A stretch of 64,000 nt of DNA from Gordonia crocea (GTDB lineage Bacteria > Actinomycetota > Actinomycetes > Mycobacteriales > Mycobacteriaceae): contig NZ_BJOU01000001.1 in NCBI RefSeq assembly GCF_009932435.1, forward strand, positions 1,798,001 to 1,862,000, written 5' to 3'. The notes under the pieces are model-generated. The model was not told the origin of the DNA. It saw only the letters and a program-made list of their open reading frames with translations, and did no database searches. Positions 54,944 to 63,168 of this stretch are shown here, in pieces (position 1 is the stretch's first letter; every line of letters starts with the position of its first letter). The position numbers and the translations under genes are program-made.

Positions 54944-55735
54944 ATGGATGTTCTGACCGAACGTTCGTCGCGGGTTGTGTCGTTTGCGAAGCTGCACCGC
55001 GCCGCCGAGCGCCGCGACCAGCGGCGGTTCCTCATCGAAGGGGCCAACGCGGTCACCGCGGCGATCGAAACCGGCCGCGCGCAGATCGTCCTCGTCGGCG
55101 AGGATGCGGCGCCGCGCCACCACGAAGTGGTGGCACTGGCCGAAAGCCGGGGCCTCGACGTCCTGTGGCTGACCGAGCGGGCCGTCGACAAGCTTGCCGA
55201 CGCGACCACACCACCCGGTGTCTTCGCCGTCTGTTCCCTGCTCGACACTTCGGTGGCCGAGGTACTCGCCGATCGGCCGCGCCTGCTCGCCGTCGCCGTC
55301 GAACCGCGCGAGCCGGGCAATCTCGGCACGATCATCCGCTGCGCCGACGCCATGGGGGCCGACGGCGTCGTCGTTCTCGGCGACGCGGTCGACCCGCACA
55401 ACGGCAAATGCGTTCGGGCCAGCGCCGGCAGTGTCTTCCACCTGCCGATTGCGCGGGAGCGCAATGCCGCCGACGGCCTGGATGCGCTGCGCGGCGCCGG
55501 CCTCGCCTTGTTGGCGACCACCGCCGACGGTGACGTCGCATTGCCCGGCGCGGCATCGATCCTGGCGAAGCCGACCGCCTGGCTGTTCGGCAACGAGGCC
55601 CACGGACTGCCCGACGAGATCGTGGCGGCCGCGGACCATCGGGTGTCCATTCCCATCAAAGGGCGCGCGGAAAGCCTGAATCTGGCCACCGCTGCCGCCA
55701 TTTGTCTGTACGCGAGCTCCACCGCGCAGGGCTGA
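54944..55735 (+). CDS. tsnR: SpoU-family RNA 2'-O-methyltransferase (TsnR-like)
   Basis: This 263-residue SPOUT enzyme methylates ribose 2'-OH groups of rRNA or tRNA. Its N-terminal RNA-binding part has RRFLIEGANAV, and the knotted SAM site has EPREPGNLGTIIRCADAMGAD (in part), LFGNEAHGLPDEI and IPIKGRAESLNLATAAAI (motifs 1 to 3). Gene order after rplT matches Rv1644 (tsnR) of M. tuberculosis. The target nucleotide is not known. The ATG at 54944 was chosen; the first residues MDVLTERSSRVVSFAKL fit the family. Confidence 0.92.
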   Translation: MDVLTERSSRVVSFAKLHRAAERRDQRRFLIEGANAVTAAIETGRAQIVLVGEDAAPRHHEVVALAESRGLDVLWLTERAVDKLADATTPPGVFAVCSLLDTSVAEVLADRPRLLAVAVEPREPGNLGTIIRCADAMGADGVVVLGDAVDPHNGKCVRASAGSVFHLPIARERNAADGLDALRGAGLALLATTADGDVALPGAASILAKPTAWLFGNEAHGLPDEIVAAADHRVSIPIKGRAESLNLATAAAICLYASSTAQG

Positions 55736-55754
55736 GCCACAGCACCGAGGCCGG

Positions 55755-57503
55755 TCAGAACGGCGGGTCGCTGTCGGCTTGCTTGTTGCTGCCGGCTTGT
55801 TCGTTGGCGAGGCGTTGTTTTCGGTTGGCTTCGCGTTCGGATCGTCGTCGAGCGTGTTTGGCGCGGAGGCGGTTGCGGCCCCGTTTGGGTCGACTTTCCG
55901 GTGGCGGTCCTTGTGGGGGTGATAACGGGTCACGCCAGGTGATGGTTGCCAATGCGGGGAACAGGTCTTGGTTCGTCTCGGCCGGGCCGGAGAACCGTAT
56001 GCCTTCGGGCGAGACGACTTCGCTGACGAGGCGGCCAGCGGGGTCGCGGTACTGATCGTCGAGCCAGTCAGCGGCGAAGGTCTTGAGGTTGTGATGCATG
56101 CGGCACTTGGCAGCCAAGCCGTCGGGAGTGGTTTGTCCACCCGTGCTCGGGTTGTCATGGTCGTATTCGGTGACGTGGTCGACGTCGCAGCGCCAGGCCG
56201 GTTGGTCGCACCCGGGCATGGTGCAGTAGCCGTCGCGGGAGCGGACGAACGTGTCCAGTGCGGTGGAGGGGCGGTAGGCGTCGGAGGGCCGGTATGTCGG
56301 CAGTGAGACGTCCGCAGTTTCTGGGTTGAGGAGGCGGACCGTGCTATCGCCGCGGGTGAGGAGATCACGCAGGTGGGCAGCGGAAATGACGCCGTGCCCG
56401 TCCATAAAAGCGGGTTCATCATTTCGGCCGTCGACGGTGGCCTGGTCGGCGATGACATGCACCAGCACGCGTCCTTTGGCGACGGCCGCATCTTCGCGGC
56501 CGCGCAGCCAGGCGGCGAGCGCATCGGGTTCGGGGATGGTCGCGGGGCAATCAGGCCGGCCGCAGTCGCATTCGAATGCCGTTCCCGACAGCAATGCGAA
56601 GAGGGCGTCGCTGCTGCGGGCATCCGGAGAACGCGTGTCGGCGGGGCAGACGAGGTTGGCCAGCGTGATCACCGCGGAGTAGGCGATCACGGCGTTCTCG
56701 GTGGTCATCGTCGCCCCGACGGTGGCCATCCCGTCACTGCCGGAAAGGATCCAAGCGGTCCGATTCTCTTTGGCCTTCTCCCGCCGGCGCCGTACCGAGT
56801 CGGGGTCGTGGCGGAAGATGATCCGATCGACCATGTCGGACAGCCGTTTGGTCGACCACACTCCGGCCCCGCTGCGACGGGCCAAGACCGCGGCGATCGC
56901 GACGTCGACCTGCGGTGCCCAATCCTGGTCATCGATCAACTCGGTGCGTGACACGATCAGTCGGAACTGCCGCGGCGTGATCGCAGAATCGCGCAACTGG
57001 CGGCCCACCTGCGGCAGGCGGTCACGCATCGCGATCGCCTCCGACAGCCACTTCTCGGCTTGGCGCTGCGACAGGCCCTGGCTCATCGCGATCCGGGCGG
57101 CGCACTGCATCTCGATGTCGAGCATCCGAACTCCTCGTGCCGACGGCTCTGGCTTCCCGAACGTCGCGAGATAGGTGTGCATCGCACCGATCTCCCGGTA
57201 TTCGGCCCAGGCGATCATGGCGGCGGCTTTTGCGGCATCACCCAACACGTCGATGGTCCAGGCGGGTTCGCCGACGGTGACGGCCATTGCGGCGTCCAGG
57301 GTGTGGGCGCGGTCCTGCCACAGGCCGGAATCCGGGTTGTTCAGGTGGGTGTCGGCATGATCGGGGCCCGGATCATCAGTGTCGTCGGTGAAGACCAGTG
57401 GCGCCATCGCCGCTTCCCGTTCGGCGGCGTCAACGGCCCCGGCCAGATCGATCGGCAGATCGGATCCGGCGCCGGGCTTGGCGATCGCTGCGAGGGTGGT
57501 CAT
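55755..57503 (-). CDS. DUF222/HNH endonuclease of the 13E12 repeat family
   Basis: This is a 582-residue protein. The N-terminal 390 residues are DUF222 (QRQAEKWLSEAIAMRDRLPQ, VWSTKRLSDMVDRIIFRHDP in part). The C-terminal HNH nuclease has RDGYCTMPGCDQPAWRCDVD with the CxxC-like pair, HVTEYDHDNPS and CRMHHNLKT. A basic tail rich in Arg and Lys follows. Members of this family are repeated in mycobacterial genomes and several are part of the SOS response. The ATG at 57503 is 6 nt after a TAGCAT box and 13 bp from an SOS-box-like palindrome. Only one copy lies in the window. Cleavage target unknown. Confidence 0.92.
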   Translation of the reverse strand: MTTLAAIAKPGAGSDLPIDLAGAVDAAEREAAMAPLVFTDDTDDPGPDHADTHLNNPDSGLWQDRAHTLDAAMAVTVGEPAWTIDVLGDAAKAAAMIAWAEYREIGAMHTYLATFGKPEPSARGVRMLDIEMQCAARIAMSQGLSQRQAEKWLSEAIAMRDRLPQVGRQLRDSAITPRQFRLIVSRTELIDDQDWAPQVDVAIAAVLARRSGAGVWSTKRLSDMVDRIIFRHDPDSVRRRREKAKENRTAWILSGSDGMATVGATMTTENAVIAYSAVITLANLVCPADTRSPDARSSDALFALLSGTAFECDCGRPDCPATIPEPDALAAWLRGREDAAVAKGRVLVHVIADQATVDGRNDEPAFMDGHGVISAAHLRDLLTRGDSTVRLLNPETADVSLPTYRPSDAYRPSTALDTFVRSRDGYCTMPGCDQPAWRCDVDHVTEYDHDNPSTGGQTTPDGLAAKCRMHHNLKTFAADWLDDQYRDPAGRLVSEVVSPEGIRFSGPAETNQDLFPALATITWRDPLSPPQGPPPESRPKRGRNRLRAKHARRRSEREANRKQRLANEQAGSNKQADSDPPF

Positions 57504-57509
57504 GCCTCC

Positions 57510-57515
57510 ATGCTA
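57510..57515 (-). promoter_or_regulatory. -10 box of the 13E12-family gene
   Basis: On the minus strand TAGCAT stands 6 nt before the ATG at 57503. It abuts the SOS-box palindrome, so a bound LexA dimer would cover the promoter. Confidence 0.5.
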
Positions 57516-57533
57516 CTCGAACACCCATTCGAG
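57516..57533. promoter_or_regulatory. LexA/SOS box upstream of the DUF222-HNH gene
   Basis: CTCGAACACCCATTCGAG is an 18-bp near-palindrome. The central TCGAAC-N4-ATTCGA differs from the mycobacterial SOS box TCGAAC-N4-GTTCGA at only one of twelve positions. It sits where a repressor would block the adjoining -10 box. Confidence 0.75.
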
Positions 57534-57637
57534 CGCAAGAGGAAATCTGCAGGTAAGACGCATGCGTGCGCGGGGTTGTGTCCAGAACGCATTGGGAGCA
57601 GAGCCGCAAGTCGCCCGTCTGGTCGGCGCCGATTCTC

Positions 57638-58495
57638 TCAGCCGTTGAGGGTATCCGAGGCGAAGGTCAGTGCATCGGACTCGGCCACCTCGAAGGACTC
57701 GAAGCGGGCATCGGCCAGAACCGCGTCGACGAGTGATCGCGACCCGCCGACCAAGGTCCACGCCCAGTCGATCTCGGTGGCCACCACCCAGGCATCCCCG
57801 CGCGGCCAGACCAGGGCGGGTACCGGTCCTGGGCCGAAGCGGCGGTCCCAGGCGATTCCGTTCCGGTATCCGTATTCGGGGTCGCCGAGCTCGGCGAGAG
57901 AGGTGGCGAAGACGACCATCTCCCGTCCGGGCCACGCGAGGAAGGGCCCGTTGCCGGTTGCCCGGCGGACGCCGGGATCGAGGAGTCGCGTGTCGTCCAC
58001 CGACGACGGTCCGGGTTGTTCTTCGGCCGGTCCGTCGGAGGCGACCAGGTAGAGCGCAGCCGGGCCGTGCAGCTCGCCCCAGCCGGCCCAGATGGCGGCG
58101 AACACGTCGGTTGCCGGATCTGCGTGGTCGGCGAGCAGCGTCGTCAGCTCGGCCATCATCGCCGGATCCATCCGCCCCTCGAGGTCGACGTCGACCTGCC
58201 AGCCGTTGGCCAGCGTGGTCGTGTAGCAATCAGTCGCCTGGTCCGGCGTCGCGCCCGCGACGGCCCACCACTGCACCTGCGGGTGCATCTGGGCGCCGGT
58301 GACGGCGGCGACCTCGCGCCAGGGCGACCGGCGAGTGGCGCCGTGCTCGTCGGTGACCTCGACGGGGTGCAGGATCCGGGCGTAGGCCTCGAATCCAGTG
58401 CCGGCTACTCCGCCGACCGTCGCCCATTCGCCGACCCGGCGCAGCAGGGCGCCGCCGGCGGCCTCGACGCGGTCGGGGTCGGTGATCAGTCGCAT
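57638..58495 (-). CDS. Hypothetical protein with tryptophan-rich domain
   Basis: This 285-residue protein begins at the ATG at 58495 (MRLITDPDRVEAAGG); a longer frame upstream does not resemble coding sequence. It has many Trp residues and several Glu-Asp-rich turns (IWAGWGELHGPAALYLVASD, EIDWAWTLVGGSR) and no signal peptide or membrane helix. No motif or family is recognised. It follows the adh gene after a strong hairpin, so it probably has its own promoter. Downstream 134 bp, to the HNH gene's start, hold only the SOS box. Confidence 0.7.
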   Translation of the reverse strand: MRLITDPDRVEAAGGALLRRVGEWATVGGVAGTGFEAYARILHPVEVTDEHGATRRSPWREVAAVTGAQMHPQVQWWAVAGATPDQATDCYTTTLANGWQVDVDLEGRMDPAMMAELTTLLADHADPATDVFAAIWAGWGELHGPAALYLVASDGPAEEQPGPSSVDDTRLLDPGVRRATGNGPFLAWPGREMVVFATSLAELGDPEYGYRNGIAWDRRFGPGPVPALVWPRGDAWVVATEIDWAWTLVGGSRSLVDAVLADARFESFEVAESDALTFASDTLNG

Positions 58496-58540
58496 GGGGA
58501 CCGATCGTATCGGCCCGAACCCGGTCCGGGAACGTGGAAA

Positions 58541-58575
58541 CCCGCGGGCCTGCAAGGGAATCGCAGGCCCGCGGG
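58541..58575 (-). terminator. Hairpin terminator after adh
   Basis: CCCGCGGGCCTGC and GCAGGCCCGCGGG form a perfect 13-bp stem with a 9-base loop, 22 bp after the stop of the alcohol dehydrogenase. On the minus strand TTTCC follows. It ends the aldh-adh unit. Confidence 0.85.
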
Positions 58576-58597
58576 AGTGTGGGGCGGTGAAAACGGG

Positions 58598-59713
58598 TCA
58601 GTTCGTGCTGTGGCGGATCACGCCGCGGATGTTCTTCCCGTCGCGCAGATCCTGGTAGCCCTGGTTCACCTCTTCCAGCGAGTACTCCTTGGTGACCAGT
58701 TCGTCGAGCTTCAGCTCGCCCGCGTCGTACAGCCGCAGGAGGCGGACGATGTCGTATTGCGGGTTGGACGAGCCGAACAGCGATCCCTTGATCGTCTTCT
58801 CGTTGAGGGTGAGGTCACACCCGGAGACGTGGACGGTCAGCTTCGTCGGGTCGGCCAGCCCGGTGATGACCACCGATCCGCCCTTGCCGATGACCGCGGT
58901 GGCCGCCGAGACGACCTCCTCGTCGACGGTGCCCACCAGGATGAGAGCCGCATCGGCGCCCTGGCCCCAGGTGAGTTCGGTGACCTTGGCCTGGGCCTCC
59001 TCGGCGGTGGCGAAGGCGTGGGTGGCGCCGAACTTGATGGCCGCGTCGCGCTTCATCGCGATCGGGTCGACGACGACCACGTACTTGCAGCCGGCGGCGA
59101 CGGCGCCCTGCACCGCGTTGATGCCCAGGCCGCCGATTCCGTAGATGACGGCGGTGTCGCCGGCGCGAAGGTTGCCCGCGTTGACGGCCGTTCCCCATCC
59201 CGACGGCACGCCACAGCCCACTAGGACCGCCTTCTCCAGCGGAAGCCAGTCGTCGACCTTCACCACCGAGTGCTGGCTGATGGTGGCCCGTTCGGAGAAC
59301 GTGCCGAGCATGCACATCGCGCCGAAGTCCTGACCGCCCGAGTGGAAGCGGAACGTCCCGTCGGGGAAGGACCCCTCGAGGATCGTCGCACCCATGTCGC
59401 AGAGGTTCTGTCGTCCGGTGGAGCAGTATCGACAGGTCCCGCAGTTGGGGATGAAGCTGCAGACGACGTGGTCGCCGGGCTTGACCTTGGTGACGCCGGC
59501 GCCGACTTCCTCGATGATGCCCGAGCCCTCGTGGCCCCCGACGATGGGATAGCGCGGCGGCAGGTCGCCGTCGGTCAGGTGGAGGTCCGAGTGGCACAGG
59601 CCGGCGGCCGTGTACTTGATCAGCACCTCGCCCGGGCCGGGACTGTCGAGGTCGAGTTCCATGATCTCGAACGGCTTGCCAGGCTCCAGCAGTACTGCTG
59701 CGGTGGTTTTCAT
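58598..59713 (-). CDS. NDMA-type zinc alcohol dehydrogenase
   Basis: This 371-residue medium-chain dehydrogenase oxidises alcohols to aldehydes. Catalytic zinc ligands C40 (GLCHSDLH), H61 and E62 (GGHEGSG) and structural zinc cysteines C91, C94, C97 and C105 are present. NAD binding is in VIYGIGGLGINAVQGA. It resembles the nitrosodimethylaniline-dependent group of actinobacteria (such as AdhD), which keep NAD bound. It starts at ATG 59713 with AGGAGAA upstream and lies 50 bp after the aldehyde dehydrogenase. The two enzymes would oxidise an alcohol to the acid. Confidence 0.92.
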   Translation of the reverse strand: MKTTAAVLLEPGKPFEIMELDLDSPGPGEVLIKYTAAGLCHSDLHLTDGDLPPRYPIVGGHEGSGIIEEVGAGVTKVKPGDHVVCSFIPNCGTCRYCSTGRQNLCDMGATILEGSFPDGTFRFHSGGQDFGAMCMLGTFSERATISQHSVVKVDDWLPLEKAVLVGCGVPSGWGTAVNAGNLRAGDTAVIYGIGGLGINAVQGAVAAGCKYVVVVDPIAMKRDAAIKFGATHAFATAEEAQAKVTELTWGQGADAALILVGTVDEEVVSAATAVIGKGGSVVITGLADPTKLTVHVSGCDLTLNEKTIKGSLFGSSNPQYDIVRLLRLYDAGELKLDELVTKEYSLEEVNQGYQDLRDGKNIRGVIRHSTN

Positions 59714-59746
59714 GGTGATTCTCCTATTGGTGGGGTGTTGTTCGGT

Positions 59747-59775
59747 GGTCAGAGTGCGACCGGTCAGAGTGCGAC
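59747..59775. repeat. Tandem duplication of the aldh 3' end
   Basis: GGTCAGAGTGCGAC occurs at 59747-59760 and again at 59762-59775. The second copy spans the stop of the aldehyde dehydrogenase gene and the first lies just after it, so a 15-bp unit of coding end has been copied into the spacer. Confidence 0.8.
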
Positions 59776-61263
59776 GTTGACGGCCTTGGTCTGGGTGTAG
59801 AGGTCCAGCGCGGAATCGCCGAGCTCGCGGCCCCAACCCGACTGCTTGTATCCGCCGAAGGGCAGCGCGGTGTCGAAGCCGTTGTACTGGTTCACCCACA
59901 CCGAACCGGCCTTGAGTCGGGCCGCGGTTCGGTGTGCCTTGGAGATGTCCTTCGTCCAAATCCCGGCGGCGAGCCCGTAGATCGAGTCGTTGGCGGCGGC
60001 GACCACCTGGTCGGCGTCGTCGAAGGGGAGTGCCGCCACGACGGGGCCGAAGATCTCCTCCTCGACGATGGAGAAGTTGGGCGCGACGTCGACGAACACC
60101 GTCGGCTCGATGAAGTAGCCCTCGTCGCCCCAGCGCTTGCCGCCGGTGAGCGCGCGTGCGCCGTCGGCGAGGCCCTGTTGGATGTAGCCGCTGACGCGGT
60201 CGAACTGCTCCTGCGACACCAGCGGCCCGAGTTCGGTGGCCGGGTCGAGGCCGGGGCCCATCTTGGCCTGCGCCGCGGCGTCGGCGACGGCCTGGGTGAA
60301 CTCGTCGAAGATGGGCCGCTCGACGAAGAGGCGGGTACCGGCGACGCAGCACTGGCCGTGGTTGAACATCCAGGCGGCCACCGAACCGGCGACGGCGGAC
60401 TCGATGTCGGCGTCGGCGAAGACGATGTTGGGGCTTTTGCCGCCCAATTCCAGCGAGACCTTCTTCAGATTGCCCTTTGCGGCGTCGACGATGAGCTTGC
60501 CGACCTCGGTGGACCCGGTGAATGCGACCTTGTCGACGTCGTCATGGGCGGCCAGGGCGGCGCCCGCGTCACCGAAGCCGGTGACGATGTTGACCACGCC
60601 CGGCGGGAATCCCGCTTCTTCGAAGAGCTCGCCGAGGAGCAGTGCGGTCAGCGGCGTCTGCTCGGCGGGCTTGAGGACGACGGTATTGCCGGCGGCCAAC
60701 GCCGGGGCCAGCTTCCAGGTGGCCATGAGGAGCGGGAAGTTCCACGGGACGATCTGGCCGCAGACGCCCAACGGCTCGCGCAGCGTGTACGCGTGGAACT
60801 GGCCGCCCGGCGCGAACGGCATGGAGACGTTCACGGTGCTGCCGCCGATCTTGGTGGCCAGACCCGCGTTGTACCGCCAGACGTCCGCCGACCAGCCGGT
60901 GTCGACCGCGGTGGCGATGGTGGCGGCCTTGCCGTTGTCGAGGGCTTCGAGTTGACCGAACACCTCGGCGCGTTCGCTGAGCAAGTCGCCGACGCGCCAG
61001 AGGAGTCGTTCCCGCTCGTTGGGTTTCATCCGCGACCACGGGCCCTCCTCGTAGGCGATGCGGGCGGCCCGCACGGCCTTGTCCACATCCGCGGCGCCAC
61101 CGTGCGGGACGCTGGTGATGCGCCGCCCCGTCGCCGGGTCGAAGGTGTCGAAGGTGCGTCCGGACTCGGCGGCGACCCAGGCGCCGCCGATCAGCATCGA
61201 ACGGTCGCGGGCGACGAAGTCGGCGACGGCTGGGAGTAGTACGGGGTCCACAGCGGTGGTCAT
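59764..61263 (-). CDS. NAD-dependent aldehyde dehydrogenase
   Basis: This is a 499-residue class 1/2-type aldehyde dehydrogenase. The catalytic Cys306 (FNHGQCCVAGTR) and general base E272 (LELGGKSP) are in place, as are WNFPLL for the cofactor, FTGSTEVG and PFGGYKQSGWGRE near the end. The length equals that of acetaldehyde dehydrogenases. It starts at ATG 61263 after a GGAGGAA ribosome site. It is preceded by an AcoR-like activator gene and a palindrome, and followed by an alcohol dehydrogenase gene. The substrate is probably a short aldehyde. Confidence 0.95.
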   Translation of the reverse strand: MTTAVDPVLLPAVADFVARDRSMLIGGAWVAAESGRTFDTFDPATGRRITSVPHGGAADVDKAVRAARIAYEEGPWSRMKPNERERLLWRVGDLLSERAEVFGQLEALDNGKAATIATAVDTGWSADVWRYNAGLATKIGGSTVNVSMPFAPGGQFHAYTLREPLGVCGQIVPWNFPLLMATWKLAPALAAGNTVVLKPAEQTPLTALLLGELFEEAGFPPGVVNIVTGFGDAGAALAAHDDVDKVAFTGSTEVGKLIVDAAKGNLKKVSLELGGKSPNIVFADADIESAVAGSVAAWMFNHGQCCVAGTRLFVERPIFDEFTQAVADAAAQAKMGPGLDPATELGPLVSQEQFDRVSGYIQQGLADGARALTGGKRWGDEGYFIEPTVFVDVAPNFSIVEEEIFGPVVAALPFDDADQVVAAANDSIYGLAAGIWTKDISKAHRTAARLKAGSVWVNQYNGFDTALPFGGYKQSGWGRELGDSALDLYTQTKAVNVAL

Positions 61264-61345
61264 GGTTCCTCCATGCGAGTGACGGTGTGAGCTGCGCCAC
61301 GTTGGCGGGCTCATGTCATTTCTCGCATGTGTCGCGGCGGGCGAA

Positions 61346-61364
61346 GTGTCCAGAAACTGAACAC
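61346..61364. promoter_or_regulatory. Candidate activator palindrome upstream of aldh
   Basis: GTGTCCAGAAACTGAACAC is an inverted repeat with 7 of 8 matching arm positions around AAA. It is 83-101 bp before the aldehyde dehydrogenase ATG, the typical distance for an activator. GTTGAACACC (61369-61378) repeats part of it. It lies between the regulator stop and the target start. Confidence 0.6.
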
Positions 61365-61414
61365 CTGGTTGAACACCGGGACCGACACCGGCCCCTCGGG
61401 GATGTCGGCGCAGG

Positions 61415-63028
61415 TCAGCCGCGGATTCCGAGGGCCCGGATCCGGGTGTACAGGGTGGTCCGGCTGACCCCGAGGGCCTTGGCGGCGCGGACTTTGTTGT
61501 TGTCCGACGCTTCGAGGGCGTCGATGATCGCCTGCCGTTCCGCCTGCTCGAGGCCGCCGAGCCGGGCGGCGCGGGTGACGGCGCGGTACTGCGGTGGGAG
61601 ATCGTCGAGATCCACCAACCGGCTCGCCCGGGCCGTGGTGGCGGCGGCTGCCGCGTGCGCGACGACGGCGAGTTCGGCGAGGTTTCCCGGCCACTCGGCG
61701 GACGCGAGGGCATCGGCCGCCGCGGCGGACAGCTCCAACCGGGGGTCGGTCTGGGCGAGGAAGTCGTGGGCCAGCGCGACGATGTCGCCGGACCGCTGTC
61801 GCAGCGGCGGCAGATCGGTGCGGCGGGGGCAGGCGGCGACAAGGGCCTTGATCGCCGGCCGGGCCGTGGACACCGGGCCGGTGACCACGACCAGCGGCGG
61901 GGTATCGGGCGAGGAGTTCGTGATCGCCTTGCGCAGGAGGTGCACCGACGAGTCGTCGAGCATGTCGGCATCGTCGACGACGAGGGTTGCCGATTCCTCT
62001 CGGACCCGGGCGAGCAAGGCGACGAGGTCGAGGCGGTTCCCGGTCAGCATCCCGTCGGACACATCGGCGAGCACGTGGGGACCGGCCTGGGCGCGGGCCG
62101 CCCGGCTGCGCCCGGTGCCCGGCTCACCGGTGATGGCGGTCGCCGCGGGGGAAGACCGCGGCGTGGGTATCGGCACCGCCCGAAACGGCGTGGCCGACGG
62201 GGTCGGATGCAATCGGAAGATCGCCGCCCGGCCGACGCCGGGGACCCGCTCGACGACGACGCGGACGGTGACGCCGGAACTCAGCGTCAACACCGGGTCG
62301 GCCCGGGTGCCGTGTTCGGAGACCAGCATGCCCAGCGTGCCGAAGTCGGCCGGACTGAGCAGGGCGGCGGCGAGCGAGTTGGTGAGCTGCAGGTCGTCAC
62401 CGATGGCGGCCACGGCGGCGTCGCGACGCGGGGCGGCCCGGCTGAAGGCTTCGATCACGGCGCGGTGCTCGGCCCGCGACCGGTCGAGTAGTCGGTCTTC
62501 GATCCCGGCGACGAGCCGGTTGACGAAGGGTGCCGAGAGCGGGTTGGACGTCGGGCTGATCTCGGTCAGACAGATGATCCCGGCCAGGCGCCTGGTGGCG
62601 GGGTGGACGATCGGGCGGCCGAAGCAACTGAGCTTCTTGAACTGCTCGAGGTAGTGCTCGGTCCCGTTGACAGTGACACCGCTGCGGATCTCGGCCGGGG
62701 TGCCGAGCGCGGTGGTGCCCACCACGTCCTCGGCGAACACGGCTCCGGTGGTGGCGCCCAACCCGAGGAGGGTGCGTTCAATCGCCACACCGGAGGCGAC
62801 GCGGGAAACCAACTGGCATTCGTGGTCGACGAGCAGGAGCGCGGTCCCGGTATCGGTCAGTTCGTCGGCCGCGCGTTGCAGCACCGGCCGGGCGGCGTCG
62901 AGGAGGGGGTCCGCGGCACCGGTATCGGTGACGGCGACATCGGGGCGGTCGTCGGGGGCCAACCCCGACATCTGCGAACGGCGCCACGACGCTTCGATGA
63001 CGGTGCGGCCCGGTTGCGACTTCGACAT
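61415..63028 (-). CDS. AcoR-like activator with degenerate AAA+ domain and Fis-type HTH
   Basis: This 537-residue regulator has a GAF-type sensor (about 45-200: ALLLVDHECQLVSRV, GTTALGTPAEIRSGV), then a much-reduced AAA+ region. The Walker A is TGEPGTGRSRA with Arg for Lys, and the GAFTGA loop that touches sigma-54 is absent. RRTDLPPLRQRSGDI remains, and the end is a Fis-type helix-turn-helix (NNKVRAAKALGVSRTTLYTR). It cannot use ATP as AcoR does, so it probably works through the ordinary sigma factor. Position suggests that it senses an alcohol or aldehyde and activates aldh-adh. Confidence 0.88.
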   Translation of the reverse strand: MSKSQPGRTVIEASWRRSQMSGLAPDDRPDVAVTDTGAADPLLDAARPVLQRAADELTDTGTALLLVDHECQLVSRVASGVAIERTLLGLGATTGAVFAEDVVGTTALGTPAEIRSGVTVNGTEHYLEQFKKLSCFGRPIVHPATRRLAGIICLTEISPTSNPLSAPFVNRLVAGIEDRLLDRSRAEHRAVIEAFSRAAPRRDAAVAAIGDDLQLTNSLAAALLSPADFGTLGMLVSEHGTRADPVLTLSSGVTVRVVVERVPGVGRAAIFRLHPTPSATPFRAVPIPTPRSSPAATAITGEPGTGRSRAARAQAGPHVLADVSDGMLTGNRLDLVALLARVREESATLVVDDADMLDDSSVHLLRKAITNSSPDTPPLVVVTGPVSTARPAIKALVAACPRRTDLPPLRQRSGDIVALAHDFLAQTDPRLELSAAAADALASAEWPGNLAELAVVAHAAAAATTARASRLVDLDDLPPQYRAVTRAARLGGLEQAERQAIIDALEASDNNKVRAAKALGVSRTTLYTRIRALGIRG

Positions 63029-63168
63029 TGCCGACGCTGTCCTCCTTCACCCGCCACCACTGTGGCACAGATCACCGTGGCATGGGAGGGCCCCACCTCT
63101 CCACGCCACGTCGTCGTTGAGTAGTTCTCCCGACGCCGGGGCGCCGCGGGCGACCGACACTGGAGGAC

